Of a stretch of 64,000 nucleotides of DNA, positions 16,451 to 25,975 are shown in pieces (the stretch's first letter is position 1; each line of letters begins with the position of its first letter). Source of the DNA: [Leptolyngbya] sp. JSC-1 (lineage in GTDB: Bacteria > Cyanobacteriota > Cyanobacteriia > Elainellales > Elainellaceae). A program made the translations under genes and the position numbers. Location: the NCBI GenBank assembly GCA_000733415.1, contig KL662191.1, positions 1,404,676-1,468,675 of the forward strand. Direction: 5' to 3'. The notes beneath the pieces were generated by a model. It did not search any database and had not been told where the DNA came from. It saw nothing but the letters and a program-made list of their open reading frames with translations.

Positions 16451-17230
16451 ATGCTGCCGCGAGAAGAACTACTGAAATCGGTCGAAAATCGTGAAACGGT
16501 GGCCCGCATCATTGATCAGGCTGAACAAGCGATCAAAACCTGGGAAGTGGTTTGCACCGATTTCCTGGCTCCGCCTGAGTTAGCCGAAGTGCAGCAAATG
16601 TTTGGCCGCCTCACCGAGGTGCAGTTTTTGGCGTGGGGCGGCTATCCGCAGGCTGAACGACAGCGCCTTGCCATTAGCCGTGCCGAACTGCCGCTGGATC
16701 AGACTCAGGTTGAGGTGGCCGCCATCGAGATCGCGGGCAATTTCTTGTTTGACCCAGCCAGCCATCGCGATTTTTTGGGCGCAATTTTGGGCACTGGCAT
16801 CGTGCGGGAAAAAGTCGGCGATATTATCGTGCTGGGAGAGCGCGGCGCACAGGCGATTGTGGTTCCCGATATGGTGGAGTTTTTGACGCTGAACTTGAAG
16901 CAAGTCCGTTCGGTGTCGGTCAAAACTCAGGCCATCGACTGGAGCGAATTAAAGGTGCGAGAACCAAAGAAAAAAGAGCTGACCACGGTAGAAGCCTCGA
17001 TGCGGCTCGATGCCGTTGCCTCGGCTGGGTTTGGCATGTCTCGCAGCAAAATGGCCGATTTGATTAACGCCGGGGATGTGCGCGTTAACTGGAAGGAAAT
17101 TACCCAAGCCAGCTATGTCCTCAAACCAGGAGATCTGGTCGCCATTCGCGGCAAAGGTCGCCTAGAAATCGGCGAGGTGGCCGTTACCAAAAAAGACCGC
17201 TACCGGGTGCAGTTAACGCGATTAGTCTAG
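16451..17230 (+). CDS. Photosystem II S4-domain protein
   Basis: A 259-residue cyanobacterial/plastid-type RNA-binding protein. The N-terminal half (MLPREELLKSVENRE; WGGYPQAERQRLAI) matches the YlmH-like domain, and the C-terminal half (RLDAVASAGFGMSRSKMADLINAGDVRVNWKEI) is the S4 RNA-binding fold. It is named for linkage to photosystem II genes in some genomes; its molecular role is not established. I use ATG 16451, which fits the usual family length and has GGAG five bases before it; the frame extends to 16334 but those 39 residues are not conserved-looking. It precedes ybaK by 14 bases, so the two may be co-transcribed. Confidence 0.88.
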   Translation: MLPREELLKSVENRETVARIIDQAEQAIKTWEVVCTDFLAPPELAEVQQMFGRLTEVQFLAWGGYPQAERQRLAISRAELPLDQTQVEVAAIEIAGNFLFDPASHRDFLGAILGTGIVREKVGDIIVLGERGAQAIVVPDMVEFLTLNLKQVRSVSVKTQAIDWSELKVREPKKKELTTVEASMRLDAVASAGFGMSRSKMADLINAGDVRVNWKEITQASYVLKPGDLVAIRGKGRLEIGEVAVTKKDRYRVQLTRLV

Positions 17231-17244
17231 TGATTTGAGCGGTC

Positions 17245-17724
17245 ATGAAAACGAACGCAGTTCGCATTCTCGATAATTTGGGAATTGCTTATCAGCTTTT
17301 AGCTTATGAAGTTGATCCCAATGATTTGGCAGCAGAAAGCATTGCTGAGAAAGTGGGGCTGCCACCAGAGCAGGTATTTAAAACCTTGGTGACAAGAGGA
17401 GACCGCACCGGAGTTTGTCTAGCTGTGATCCCTGGCAATCTGCATCTGAACCTAAAAGCGTTAGCTAAATTAACTGGAAATCGTAAAATCGAACCCGTTG
17501 CCCTGAAGGATGTGCAGCCCTTGACTGGCTACATTCGTGGTGGTGTTACAGCTCTAGCCTGTAAACGCAACTATCCAGTTTATGTAGACGAGACCATTGA
17601 ACTGTTTGAGCAGATTGCCGTTTCAGCCGGAATGCGCGGGTTGATGATTCAACTGACGCCTCAGGACTATTTGCAAGCCGTTAATGGCACGGTAGGAGAC
17701 ATCGCTCAGGACAAAGCTGATTGA
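17245..17724 (+). CDS. ybaK: YbaK/EbsC-type aminoacyl-tRNA deacylase
   Basis: A 159-residue YbaK-family protein that hydrolyses mischarged Cys-tRNA(Pro), clearing an error of prolyl-tRNA synthetase. The catalytic Lys lies in QVFKTLVTRGDR. The family strand GYIRGGVTALACKRNYPVYVDE is present, with VTAL where many members have S-P-L/I-G. The C-terminal SAGMRGLMIQLTP matches the typical ISAGxRGxQIxLxP. Start ATG 17245 follows the S4 gene closely. Family substrates vary, so other mischarged tRNAs are possible. Confidence 0.88.
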   Translation: MKTNAVRILDNLGIAYQLLAYEVDPNDLAAESIAEKVGLPPEQVFKTLVTRGDRTGVCLAVIPGNLHLNLKALAKLTGNRKIEPVALKDVQPLTGYIRGGVTALACKRNYPVYVDETIELFEQIAVSAGMRGLMIQLTPQDYLQAVNGTVGDIAQDKAD

Positions 17725-17769
17725 GGAGATTGCCGTAGTTGGCTAACTCTAATCTTTACCATCAGATGG

Positions 17770-18762
17770 ATGCTATCTACCCAATCTGTAATTCAGAATA
17801 GGACCACAGGACTAGGCAGATTAAGCAGTGCTATGCGGTTGAAAACGCGGTTGAAAACTATTATCGATTTATTGAAAGAGACATTGCAAGAATGGCAGAC
17901 CGATAAAGTGTCATTGTGGGCAGCGGCCTTGGCCTATTACACGATGTTCTCATTGGCTCCTCTGCTGTTGATTGCAATTGCAGTGGCCGGCAGTATTTTT
18001 GGGGAAGAGGCCGCTCAGGGTGAACTCGTGACCCAGATCCAAGGGCTAATTGGCCGGGATGGAGCCGAGGCGATTCAGGCCATGATCCAGAATACACAGC
18101 GAACCGAATCGGGTGGTGTAATTGCTACGCTAGTCGGCGTTGGTACCCTGCTGTTTGGTGCATCCGGCGTATTTGGTCAACTGCAAGATGCTCTCAACAC
18201 CATTTGGAATGTCAAACCAAAGCCAGGATTAGGCTGGAAAAGCTTTGTTAGATCCAGGTTCTTATCTTTCGCGATGGTGTTGGTAATTGGATTTCTACTG
18301 CTAGTTTCCTTAATTCTCTCAGCCGTTCTAGCTGGCATTAGCACCTTTTTTACTACTTACCTACAGGATTTCGCAGCACTAGCTCGTTTAATTAACTTTG
18401 CAATTTCATTTGGAATTATCACACTCCTATTTGCCTCAATCTACAAATTTCTACCGGACGTGCGTTTGCCCTGGAAAGATCTGTGGGTTGGTGCTGCTGT
18501 GACCGCACTGCTGTTCAATATTGGCAAGTACCTGATTGGCCTCTATCTGGGCAGTAGCGGTGTTACTTCTACCTACGGAGCTGCGGGTTCCATTGTGATC
18601 ATCCTGCTGTGGGTCTTCTATTCTGCTCAAATCCTGTTGATTGGAGCAGAGTTTACCCAGGTCTATGCTAGGCGGCGCGGCAGCGGCCTCCGACCCAGTA
18701 AACACGCGGTGCGGGTAAAAACTGTAGAAGAAGAGGTGCCGCCTAGGGAGGAAGAGTATTGA
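17770..18762 (+). CDS. YihY/BrkB-family inner membrane protein
   Basis: A 330-residue polytopic membrane protein. The signature WAAALAYYTMFSLAPLLLIAIAVAG sits at the start of the first span (about 50-75), followed by DALNTIWNVKPKPGLGWKSFVRSRFLSFAMVL, three further hydrophobic stretches, and the C-terminal GAAGSIVIILLWVFYSAQILLIGAEFT with its characteristic Tyr and Glu. The tail is basic and cytoplasmic. The family was once misnamed RNase BN; its transport or lipid-related role remains unsettled. ATG 17770 is used; MRLKTRL at 17836 is an alternative. It converges on the ferritin-like gene. Confidence 0.9.
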   Translation: MLSTQSVIQNRTTGLGRLSSAMRLKTRLKTIIDLLKETLQEWQTDKVSLWAAALAYYTMFSLAPLLLIAIAVAGSIFGEEAAQGELVTQIQGLIGRDGAEAIQAMIQNTQRTESGGVIATLVGVGTLLFGASGVFGQLQDALNTIWNVKPKPGLGWKSFVRSRFLSFAMVLVIGFLLLVSLILSAVLAGISTFFTTYLQDFAALARLINFAISFGIITLLFASIYKFLPDVRLPWKDLWVGAAVTALLFNIGKYLIGLYLGSSGVTSTYGAAGSIVIILLWVFYSAQILLIGAEFTQVYARRRGSGLRPSKHAVRVKTVEEEVPPREEEY

Positions 18763-18769
18763 GCGGTTC

Positions 18770-19204
18770 TCAACTAAAATCCCGCAGCATTTTCTTGATT
18801 TCTAGGTTATGCATTTCCTCCTGCCCAATCATGGAACGAGCGAACTCCTCTAGATAAATGCTGGCGTCCGTTACCACATCTAGCAGCTTCTTGTACAAGT
18901 CTAGGGCGCGCTTCTCGTGGTTAAGGCTTTCCTGCAAAATGTCCTGCACCGAGTGGCGATGAGATTCTTCGATTGGGGCAATCCGCAGTGAAGGATGGCC
19001 CTCCAACCCGGTGAGGATTTCGCCGACCTGCTGAGCGTGCAGCAACGACTCGGTCGCTTGGGTTTTAAAGAAATCGACGATTGGAATCCGATTGGGTCCT
19101 GTGACCATCAGCGAATAGTGGGTATAGCGCACCACTCCCGCCAGTTCAAACTCCATAATCGTATTCAGCAGTTCGGTTGTTTTCTTGATATCTAAATCTT
19201 TCAT
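18770..19204 (-). CDS. Ferritin-like protein (bacterioferritin family)
   Basis: A 144-residue four-helix ferritin-like protein for iron storage or iron-dependent oxidation. Candidate di-iron ligands appear in the expected order: Glu in FELAGVVRYTHY, ESLLHAQQ (ExxxHA), NHEKRALDLY, and EEFARSMIGQEEMHNLEI. It is shorter than classic bacterioferritin (about 156) and the usual haem-binding Met is not evident, so haem binding is doubtful. Some cyanobacterial bacterioferritin-like proteins divide ferroxidase and haem roles between subunits. It ends eight bases from the BrkB gene, so they share their terminator space. Confidence 0.82.
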   Translation of the reverse strand: MKDLDIKKTTELLNTIMEFELAGVVRYTHYSLMVTGPNRIPIVDFFKTQATESLLHAQQVGEILTGLEGHPSLRIAPIEESHRHSVQDILQESLNHEKRALDLYKKLLDVVTDASIYLEEFARSMIGQEEMHNLEIKKMLRDFS

Positions 19205-19421
19205 CGCTGGGTGGGTGATCAGGCTCTAAACTACTAACTAACCAGACAGCTCTTCAGCTTATCACCTGATGCTAGCAAACCGTTGTAAGAATGCAATTTC
19301 TTTGGATTTCGCATCCACAAAAATCCGCTGTCAACCCTATTCTTTAACCACACTGAGATCGCAGCTGAGGGATAGTTTGAACTAGTGGAGGAGCGAGACC
19401 CTCAAATCGCTCCCGCGTGTC

Positions 19422-20156
19422 CTACTGCTTCACAAACGTCCATTCCAAAACCTTGATCGGCGCTTTCTGCAGCGCTTCCACCAAGGCATCATTGCTGTCA
19501 TACTTCAGTTCCGGGAGCTGACAGGCTTCTACATTGACGGTAAATTCCTTCTCCTCAAACGGCCAAGGCTCAACTGTGAGTTTTCCATCTGCCAGTTGCC
19601 GGACATCATACCGCTGCCCATCGATGCCGCTGGTGATTTCCAAGGCTCGCCCCCCTTCCGGCACCATCCGCTTTGCCAGAATCAACGATAGCTGATCGCA
19701 CCACAGCATAAATTGATAGGCTCGTTCGGCGCTTTCCGCATCAATGTCTAACTCGCGGCAATACTTCTGCTGAAGTTTGAGTTGCTGCTCCAGAAATTCA
19801 TCCCATTCTTTAGAAGTACCCCGCTGGCTCTGGTTCAAAAAGTAGAGATGTTTGGAGGTGAGAAACGTGACCCAGCGACCTCGATAGCGAGCACTTTCAA
19901 TTTGTTTTCTTAACTTATCGAGGGAACCATCTTCTACATTTTCCAGCGTGAAATCTAGCGGTGCACCTGCTTCAGTTAGATGGTTGCCCTGCCACTCTCG
20001 CTCTAAGTCATCATGGTGCGAAATCGCCGCAATGGTTTCATACAGCCGCTCTGGAGCATCAGATCGACGCCAGTGACCAGCAATCTGTGCAGCTAGCAAG
20101 GCATGGGCACGATGATAAATCACTTCCCAGCCGTTCTCGACTAAATTCACGATCAT
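19422..20156 (-). CDS. DUF3891-like protein
   Basis: A 244-residue soluble protein that resembles the DUF3891 family. Conserved-looking His/Asp residues are in HRAHALLAAQIAGHW and AISHHDDLEREW near the N-terminus, and a Trp/Cys/Asp run YQFMLWCDQLSLILAK lies in the middle; these could form a metal site of an HD-like hydrolase, but activity is unknown. The C-terminal 70 residues look like a beta-rich domain (KLTVEPWPFEEKEFTVNVEACQLPELKY). It is monocistronic, downstream of the 1046-residue repeat protein and separated from it by a strong hairpin. Confidence 0.7.
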   Translation of the reverse strand: MIVNLVENGWEVIYHRAHALLAAQIAGHWRRSDAPERLYETIAAISHHDDLEREWQGNHLTEAGAPLDFTLENVEDGSLDKLRKQIESARYRGRWVTFLTSKHLYFLNQSQRGTSKEWDEFLEQQLKLQQKYCRELDIDAESAERAYQFMLWCDQLSLILAKRMVPEGGRALEITSGIDGQRYDVRQLADGKLTVEPWPFEEKEFTVNVEACQLPELKYDSNDALVEALQKAPIKVLEWTFVKQ

Positions 20157-20195
20157 GTAACACTTATTCCTTGAATAATTGAGTCAAATTAATGT

Positions 20196-20233
20196 TTAAT
20201 TCCCCCACAGAACAGGCATTAGGGGGGAATTAA
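20196..20233 (-). terminator. Strong hairpin, probable terminator of the repeat-protein gene
   Basis: TTAATTCCCCC (20196-20206) pairs over 11 bases with GGGGGAATTAA (20223-20233), loop 16 bases. On the minus strand it follows the stop of the 20253 gene by 20 bases and is followed by an A/T-rich stretch rather than a clean T-run, so termination may be partial or the stem may protect the 3' end. Confidence 0.45.
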
Positions 20234-20252
20234 CCTTACACCGGACAATCGT

Positions 20253-23200
20253 TTAACTCGATGCCAATGTTCCTCCTAGAGCTGCTGCCGCTGCCGACAC
20301 TAAAGCTGTTGCAAACAGCCACCACGCCGCTACTGCTGCCGCCTTACGGGTTTCTTCGAGCTGATGTTGCGCCTGTTGTTTGACAGCCTCTAGTCGACGT
20401 TGTGCTTCTAGCTGAATCCGCTCAGCTCGCTGTAGCACACCCGTCCGGGCTGCCTCGATCTGATCGATGATACGGTTAGCGTCGGCTTCGGAAATATCCT
20501 CCCGCGAACTCAGCAGCGCCACCAGCGTACCCCGGTCAACCTGACTCAATCGAGAACGAAGGGACTCAAACCCAGCCTGCGGATCTTCAAATAACTGTCC
20601 GATATCGTGCTTGATGCCGTCGTAGTTCAGCTCTGGCCGCTCTAGCGAATTGAGGTAGTTGCGAATACGGGCAAAAATGCCATCGATCACAGCCTGAATT
20701 CGTGCCTGCACCTGCTTCACCTGCGTCAGCATCTGATCCCGCACCGACTCAATATTCGAGACAATCCGCTCGGCTTCTTCGGGCGTCATGTCCTGCCGCT
20801 GAGATAGCAGGGCAATCAACGTCGAACGATCCATGCGAGACAACCGCTCACCTAGACTCTGCACACCCAGCTTCGGCGACTCGACCAGCAATCGCAAATC
20901 GCGCTTGATGCCTTCTGGATTCAGCTCTTCCTTGTTGGTTTTGCGCAGATACTCTTCCAGACCGGCTTCAAAATCAACTACCCGCTGTTGAGTCCGCAAC
21001 GCTAACCGACGAGGCGAGCGAATGATTTGCTGAATCGATCCTAAAATCTGATCGATGGTGCGGTTGACCTGCTCTTCACTTAGATCGGGCCGTTGACTCA
21101 GCAAGCGCACCAACGTTTCTCGATCGATTCTAGATAGTCTCCGCCGCAGAGCTAGCGCGCCTTCTTGCGGATTTTCAAATAGTCGCTTCAGATCGCGCTG
21201 AATTCCATCCGGATCGAGTTCCTCTAGGTTGGTACGGCGTAGATAGTCTGCCAAGGTAGACAAAGTCTGATCGTATTGGTCTTTTACCGTCTGCACTACC
21301 GTACTCGGCGCATGCACCACGCTATACCAAGTCGATTCCACCTGATCGAGAATTTGATTGATCTCAGCCTCACTCAAGTCTTGCCGTTGATTCAGCAATT
21401 GCACCAGCGTATCGCGATCAAACTGGGCCGCCCGATAGCGTAACGCGGTCATTCCTGTGGCTGGATCGCTAGCCAGAAGCTGCAAATCCCGTTTAATCCC
21501 CTCTGGGTTCAGTTCCGATTTGCCGGTGTTGCGCAGATAGGATTCTAGCTGTTGCTGAAATTCGCTGTAGCGTTGCTTGGCTTGATCCCGGAGTAACTGC
21601 GATTCAAACAGCACCTGTTCGCGAGTACGGTCTAAAGCATCCAGAATGGCGTTCCGCTCTGAGATAGTTAAGTCCTGACGCTTCAGCAAAATTTGCTCCA
21701 GCCCAGTACGGTTGTAGCTCGCCAAACGCTGTTGCAGAATTTCGGGTTCTGCATCCACATCTTCAATAATGGCTCTAAATGCCGGCAAGGTATCGGGCGA
21801 AACCAACTGTTCTTTCGGCGTCACGGTCAGATAAATATCGATGCGCTGCTGCAGGTCTACCGCAATTTCGCGCTCTCGTGCCGCTTGGGCAGTTGACAGA
21901 ACCTCCCGCCGCACGGCTTCCAACTGGTCAGCAATTTCCTGAATCCGCGACTGGGTAAACACTCCCCGCGAAGTCAACAATTCTACAAACCGACGACGAT
22001 TTAACCGCGAAACAGCTTCAATTACCGCATTAGGATCGGCAGATGGGTCATACAAAGTATTGCGGAAGTCTCTGTTAATCGAATCCCGATCCATTTCCCA
22101 GGAGTAGGTATTCAGCAGATACTGCTCCACATCCGTTTCAATCGGGCTATAGCTCGGCTGGTCGCTACTGACCTGCCCCACCAACGACTGGGTTTGGTCC
22201 GTGACCTGAGCCGCAGTTGATTGCAGCCGCTTCAAAATGCGCCCCAGATCCATATCGTTGAGATCAGTACGGCCCACCAATAGGCCAATCGCAGTGTTTA
22301 GACCAGATTGCAATGTTTGTTGGATCGGGCCAGTCTGAGTTGGATCGGCGGAACTGGTCTGTTGCTGCCGTTCTGCCAACAGCCGATCTACCTTCGCATT
22401 AAGCTCTTCTAACCGCAGTTGCCCTGACTGGGTAGAACGCAGATATTCGACCAATTCGGCAGTGCTATCCGAGGTTTTGCGCTGGCCCAAGCTTTGCTGC
22501 CAAGCTGCTTCCAGTAGATCAGCCAGGCGATTCACTTCTTGTTTTGATAGATCCGTCCGTTGGCTGATCAGGTTGAGAAAGGTCTGCCGATCGATATGGC
22601 GCAATTCCCCTTCTTCCGCCAGTCGGGTTACTTCTGGATCATTAAGTAAACTAGTTAACTCGCCTTGAATCCGATTTAGATCTAAACCGGGGCGGCGCAA
22701 ATTCCGGACATAGGTTTCGATTGAATCTCGAATAGTCTCCGAATCGATACCCGCCCCTAACTCGTTCCGCACCGCTGCTGCTACGGCTTCTGCCGTCGAA
22801 ACTGCCTGACGTTTGGCAGCCTGTCCACCTAGTGCTGCGGTAGCCGTACCCAATACCGCCTGAAAGCCAGAGGTGGCCGCTTGCACCACTGAGCCAATCA
22901 GCGAGCCAACCGTGGTAGAGCTAACCCAAACCAACAGCGAAAAGTAGGCGGCCCAAATCACCAAACCAACAATTGCTCCTAGGTTGGCGCTAGATAACAG
23001 ACTCAGCTGCACCGCCAAGTAACAAGCAAAAAACAGAGCGATGCTAACGCTAATCAGAGTCCAGATGCCGACGCCAAAGCTGATTTTGCGAATTGTGGCC
23101 CCCACGCCACTATCGTCGCTGCTAGTGTCTCGACTGCTATCCGAAGAGGATCGGCCTCCTAAGAAGGAGATACCCGCAGCAACAGAAAGATTAGTCAGCA

Positions 23201-23393
23201 GTAGCTGGATCGCAAATGCCAACAAAATTCCTGAAACCAGGGCAATGAAAAATTGCGGTCCTGAAAACAGAACCGACGCAGCTTCAGGTGTACCGATGGC
23301 AGGGCCGGGTGCTCCTATTCCAGGAGTCGTGACCTGTGCTAGTTGTGCTCCCCATCTCTCTGCACCTAGTGACACTAATATGCTTAAGTTCAT
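20253..23393 (-). CDS. Large membrane protein with eight helical repeats
   Basis: A 1046-residue protein of unknown function. The N-terminal part has hydrophobic spans (FFIALVSGILLAFAIQLLLT, IWTLISVSIALFFACYLAV, LGAIVGLVIWAAYFSLLVW), then a Gly/Ala stretch. From about 220 onward a roughly 75-residue unit occurs eight times, separated by 20-40 charged residues. The clearest units read LEEYLRKTNKEELNPEGI, DRETLVRLLSQRPDLSEEQ and similar. A final span (WWLFATALVSAAAAALGG) anchors the C-terminus. I chose ATG 23393 because AGGAGAGG lies just upstream; an earlier ATG at 23456 adds 21 residues. A long helical bridge between membrane anchors is plausible; no enzyme motif is visible. Confidence 0.85.
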   Translation of the reverse strand: MNLSILVSLGAERWGAQLAQVTTPGIGAPGPAIGTPEAASVLFSGPQFFIALVSGILLAFAIQLLLTNLSVAAGISFLGGRSSSDSSRDTSSDDSGVGATIRKISFGVGIWTLISVSIALFFACYLAVQLSLLSSANLGAIVGLVIWAAYFSLLVWVSSTTVGSLIGSVVQAATSGFQAVLGTATAALGGQAAKRQAVSTAEAVAAAVRNELGAGIDSETIRDSIETYVRNLRRPGLDLNRIQGELTSLLNDPEVTRLAEEGELRHIDRQTFLNLISQRTDLSKQEVNRLADLLEAAWQQSLGQRKTSDSTAELVEYLRSTQSGQLRLEELNAKVDRLLAERQQQTSSADPTQTGPIQQTLQSGLNTAIGLLVGRTDLNDMDLGRILKRLQSTAAQVTDQTQSLVGQVSSDQPSYSPIETDVEQYLLNTYSWEMDRDSINRDFRNTLYDPSADPNAVIEAVSRLNRRRFVELLTSRGVFTQSRIQEIADQLEAVRREVLSTAQAAREREIAVDLQQRIDIYLTVTPKEQLVSPDTLPAFRAIIEDVDAEPEILQQRLASYNRTGLEQILLKRQDLTISERNAILDALDRTREQVLFESQLLRDQAKQRYSEFQQQLESYLRNTGKSELNPEGIKRDLQLLASDPATGMTALRYRAAQFDRDTLVQLLNQRQDLSEAEINQILDQVESTWYSVVHAPSTVVQTVKDQYDQTLSTLADYLRRTNLEELDPDGIQRDLKRLFENPQEGALALRRRLSRIDRETLVRLLSQRPDLSEEQVNRTIDQILGSIQQIIRSPRRLALRTQQRVVDFEAGLEEYLRKTNKEELNPEGIKRDLRLLVESPKLGVQSLGERLSRMDRSTLIALLSQRQDMTPEEAERIVSNIESVRDQMLTQVKQVQARIQAVIDGIFARIRNYLNSLERPELNYDGIKHDIGQLFEDPQAGFESLRSRLSQVDRGTLVALLSSREDISEADANRIIDQIEAARTGVLQRAERIQLEAQRRLEAVKQQAQHQLEETRKAAAVAAWWLFATALVSAAAAALGGTLASS

Positions 23394-23782
23394 ATCCTCT
23401 CCTATGCGCCAACAATTCGCTCCAACAGAAATCGCCGTAATCAGCAACAAGCGCACCTCTGTAAAACCTGATATGTCTTTAGTCTAAAATTCGCTTGAAT
23501 CATTGGCTTTAGCATCTTTCTCAAGAGAGAAACCCTCTGATTTTGCTCGAACTGATAAAACTCCAAACACTGTTAGCTATAGACACAAAGCAGCTTTCCG
23601 GAGAGATACCATCAAATTGCGGATCTGACGGTTCGGCAATTCTGCCATCCGAGAGAGGTTGAGTTGCAGCAATCTGCCTACATTACAGAGCAATACAGAG
23701 CAATAGCAACCAGACTGGCTGATCGATTTTGGTCAGTTCATTGATGACTGATGTTAGACATAGAATTCAGGAGAAAGCTACG
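23394..23782. other. Divergent intergenic region, no gene seen
   Basis: It separates the repeat-protein gene and chaB. The direct repeat TACAGAGCAATA occurs at about 23691-23705. The region should hold both promoters; none stands out. Confidence 0.4.
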
Positions 23783-24037
23783 ATGCTGACACTAGAGAAT
23801 TTGCCGCAAGATGTCAAAGAGTCCCTACCGCAGGAAGCCCAGAGAATGTATTTGGCTGCCTATAACAGCTTTCTAGAAAACAGCAAGGATGAACAAGCCG
23901 CTGCTCGTGTAGCATGGCAAACCATCGAAATGAATGAACATTACACCCGTGGTGAAGATGGCAAGTGGCATCGACGTAAGCCGGAAGAAGATGGCGGTGC
24001 TGGTGACAAAGCACTTGGTGTCGCTCCTCAGAGCTAA
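23783..24037 (+). CDS. ChaB-family protein
   Basis: An 84-residue ChaB-domain protein. The domain is visible as LPQDVKESLPQEAQRMYLAAYNSF, then ARVAWQTIEMNEHYTRGEDGKWHR, matching the family pattern of a short helix pair and a final K/G-x-W. ChaB was described with cation transport in E. coli, but its biochemical role is not established and it is often a small stress-associated cytoplasmic protein. ATG 23783 is preferred over 23729 because AGGAG lies nine bases before it and the family begins here. It stands alone. Confidence 0.88.
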   Translation: MLTLENLPQDVKESLPQEAQRMYLAAYNSFLENSKDEQAAARVAWQTIEMNEHYTRGEDGKWHRRKPEEDGGAGDKALGVAPQS

Positions 24038-24488
24038 TTGACCAACGAACTAATTGACCGGAAAAGTTTGGGACGACCAAGCTGAACTAGCCAGGATTGG
24101 TGTTGCTGAATATAGAGTTTTGTCCCTTCCTCCACTCATAGCCCCACGGTATCCAGGTCGTGGTATCCAGACGAGTATCTCCGCAAGGGGAAAATCATCA
24201 CTCTCTATAGGGATATTGGAAAAGGGATCTGGCCAAAAGCTCTAGCCCCAGCGATTTATACTCTAATTCAGCAACGCCTTCTCACGTCCCTCTGAACCAA
24301 GTGAAAAGAAGATCGGGTTGTCAGAGTTCTCAACTAAGAACTGCCCTACTCCCCTGGTTTTGATGAACAACCTTACCAACCATATCCAGACGCGACTTCA
24401 CCCCCCGTAAAGCAGCCCATTATACGGTGTAGAAAGGTCAGCTGATTCAGCTAAAGTAGTTATATGGTTCAGCAAGGTGACATCAATA
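24038..24488. other. Intergenic region upstream of the polysaccharide gene block
   Basis: No gene seen. It contains a small hairpin CCACG/CGTGG at about 24143-24164 and, near the end, the dyad described separately. A weak -35/-10 candidate (TTCACC 24397-24402, TTATAC 24420-24425, spacing 17) could drive the block. Confidence 0.4.
24440..24452. promoter_or_regulatory. Dyad AGCTGATTCAGCT upstream of the glycan block
   Basis: A perfect inverted repeat AGCTGA-T-TCAGCT lies 36 bases before the first start codon and just after a weak promoter candidate. Its position fits a repressor operator or a leader hairpin. No cognate regulator is encoded nearby. Confidence 0.3.
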
Positions 24489-25790
24489 ATGGCATTTGAA
24501 CAGCAAGGAAGTCTCGCGACCAAGAGCATTGAATTACGTCAAAAGTTAAATGCCTTATTAGAAGCACGCGACTCTAATGCTGCTATTCAATCCGAGCAAA
24601 TTATTTTCGATCGCTTAACCTCTTCGGAACTAACACTACTGAATGCGGACGTAATCGTAACCGCCAATGAAGTTAATCAGCGACATGGAACTGGAGTTTT
24701 AATTAATAAGATCTTTGGTAACTGTGCAAATATTTTTTCAATTCGTGCTCACAATCATTATGATGCAGAGCATGATTTCGGCGATCTGAGTGCTGTTATA
24801 TCGGTACAGGAACTCAGCCGTAAAAATGTATTTTCCAATGTTTTACAAGCTTTTGCTCAGTGTACGCCTCGTCAGGTAATTTGCATTCCGTTTGATCCAG
24901 ATGAGATTCTAATTGCGATTGCGATTAAGGAATTGTTTGATGTGCCCCTCTGCATGTACATCATGGATGACAACAATATCTATGCCAAAGGCATTCCTGA
25001 TCCCCTGATGCAAGAAGCACTGACTAAGTCCTCACTACGATTGGCAATTTCCCCAGAGTTACAGCAAGCCTATCAACACAAATACGACCTCAAATTCTGG
25101 CTTCTGCCTCCGGTAGTTACAGGCGAATTGATTCACACTGACATAGACACGGTCCCAAAACCGCGCAATCCCAAAACCGGAATTATTGTTGGCAACATTT
25201 GGGGGCAACGCTGGCTAGACTTGCTGCGGCAGACTGTCAAAGGCTCTGGTATTACGATTCACTGGTACTGTAATGCAGCGTCTAAAAGCCGATGGTTGCA
25301 GTTTGACCCCACTGAACTAGCACAAGATGGCATTTTCTTTCGCGATCCGCTGCCCGAACCCGAACTGGCCGAGAAGCTGAAAGAATATGCCTTTGCCGTT
25401 CTGCCTTCTGGAGTTTTTGACAGCACAGAAACTGAAAATAATCAGGCAGTAGCGAAGCTTAGTTTACCAACGAAGGTGCCGTTTATCACGGCAACATCGA
25501 ATACGCCAATCCTTGTCCTGGGGAGCCGGGAGTCTGCTGCCGCCCGTTTTGTGGAACGCTTCAATTTAGGCATCATTTGCGACTACCATCCCAACAGTTT
25601 TCAGCAGACGATCGAACAGATTACGCGCTCAGAGATGCAAACATTGCTGCGGCAGAATGCGCAGACGATTGCTCCTTCCTTCTCAGATGCAGGTATTGCC
25701 CAGTGGATTTTTCAGTCGCTTCAACGAGGTGAACCAATTGACCATCGTTTTGAACAGTTCATATCGCCTCTAGAATCTACCGAATACTAA
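24489..25790 (+). CDS. GT-B-like putative glycosyltransferase (single MDDxNI domain)
   Basis: A 433-residue protein that looks like a GT-B glycosyltransferase but whose family I cannot name. Landmarks are NEVNQRHGTGVLI, IRAHNHYDAEHDFGD, IPFDPDEILIAIAIKELFDVPLCMYIMDDNNI, an LPEPELAEKL region and ATSNTPILVLGSRESAAARFVERF, which resembles the C-terminal donor-binding lobe. The same landmarks occur twice in the 802-residue protein at 27187. I chose ATG 24489 because AAGGTGA lies eight bases before it. It opens a same-strand block of epimerase, glycosyltransferase and sulfotransferase genes, so a role in surface glycan assembly is likely. No membrane span. Confidence 0.75.
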   Translation: MAFEQQGSLATKSIELRQKLNALLEARDSNAAIQSEQIIFDRLTSSELTLLNADVIVTANEVNQRHGTGVLINKIFGNCANIFSIRAHNHYDAEHDFGDLSAVISVQELSRKNVFSNVLQAFAQCTPRQVICIPFDPDEILIAIAIKELFDVPLCMYIMDDNNIYAKGIPDPLMQEALTKSSLRLAISPELQQAYQHKYDLKFWLLPPVVTGELIHTDIDTVPKPRNPKTGIIVGNIWGQRWLDLLRQTVKGSGITIHWYCNAASKSRWLQFDPTELAQDGIFFRDPLPEPELAEKLKEYAFAVLPSGVFDSTETENNQAVAKLSLPTKVPFITATSNTPILVLGSRESAAARFVERFNLGIICDYHPNSFQQTIEQITRSEMQTLLRQNAQTIAPSFSDAGIAQWIFQSLQRGEPIDHRFEQFISPLESTEY

Positions 25791-25975
25791 AGCCCTTCGC
25801 TAGAGAAATTCAGGCTAACGTCCCTGACTAAAGCATTATGGGCTAGTTGAATGTGCTACATCGGTGCATTTTGCTCCAGAAGGATGGTCTTTCACTAGTA
25901 AAAGACTTTTGGTGAATGACCGAAAGTTGTAAAATAGTCCAGTTTTACAGAACCGGATCTGAGGAGTGAAGGTGC

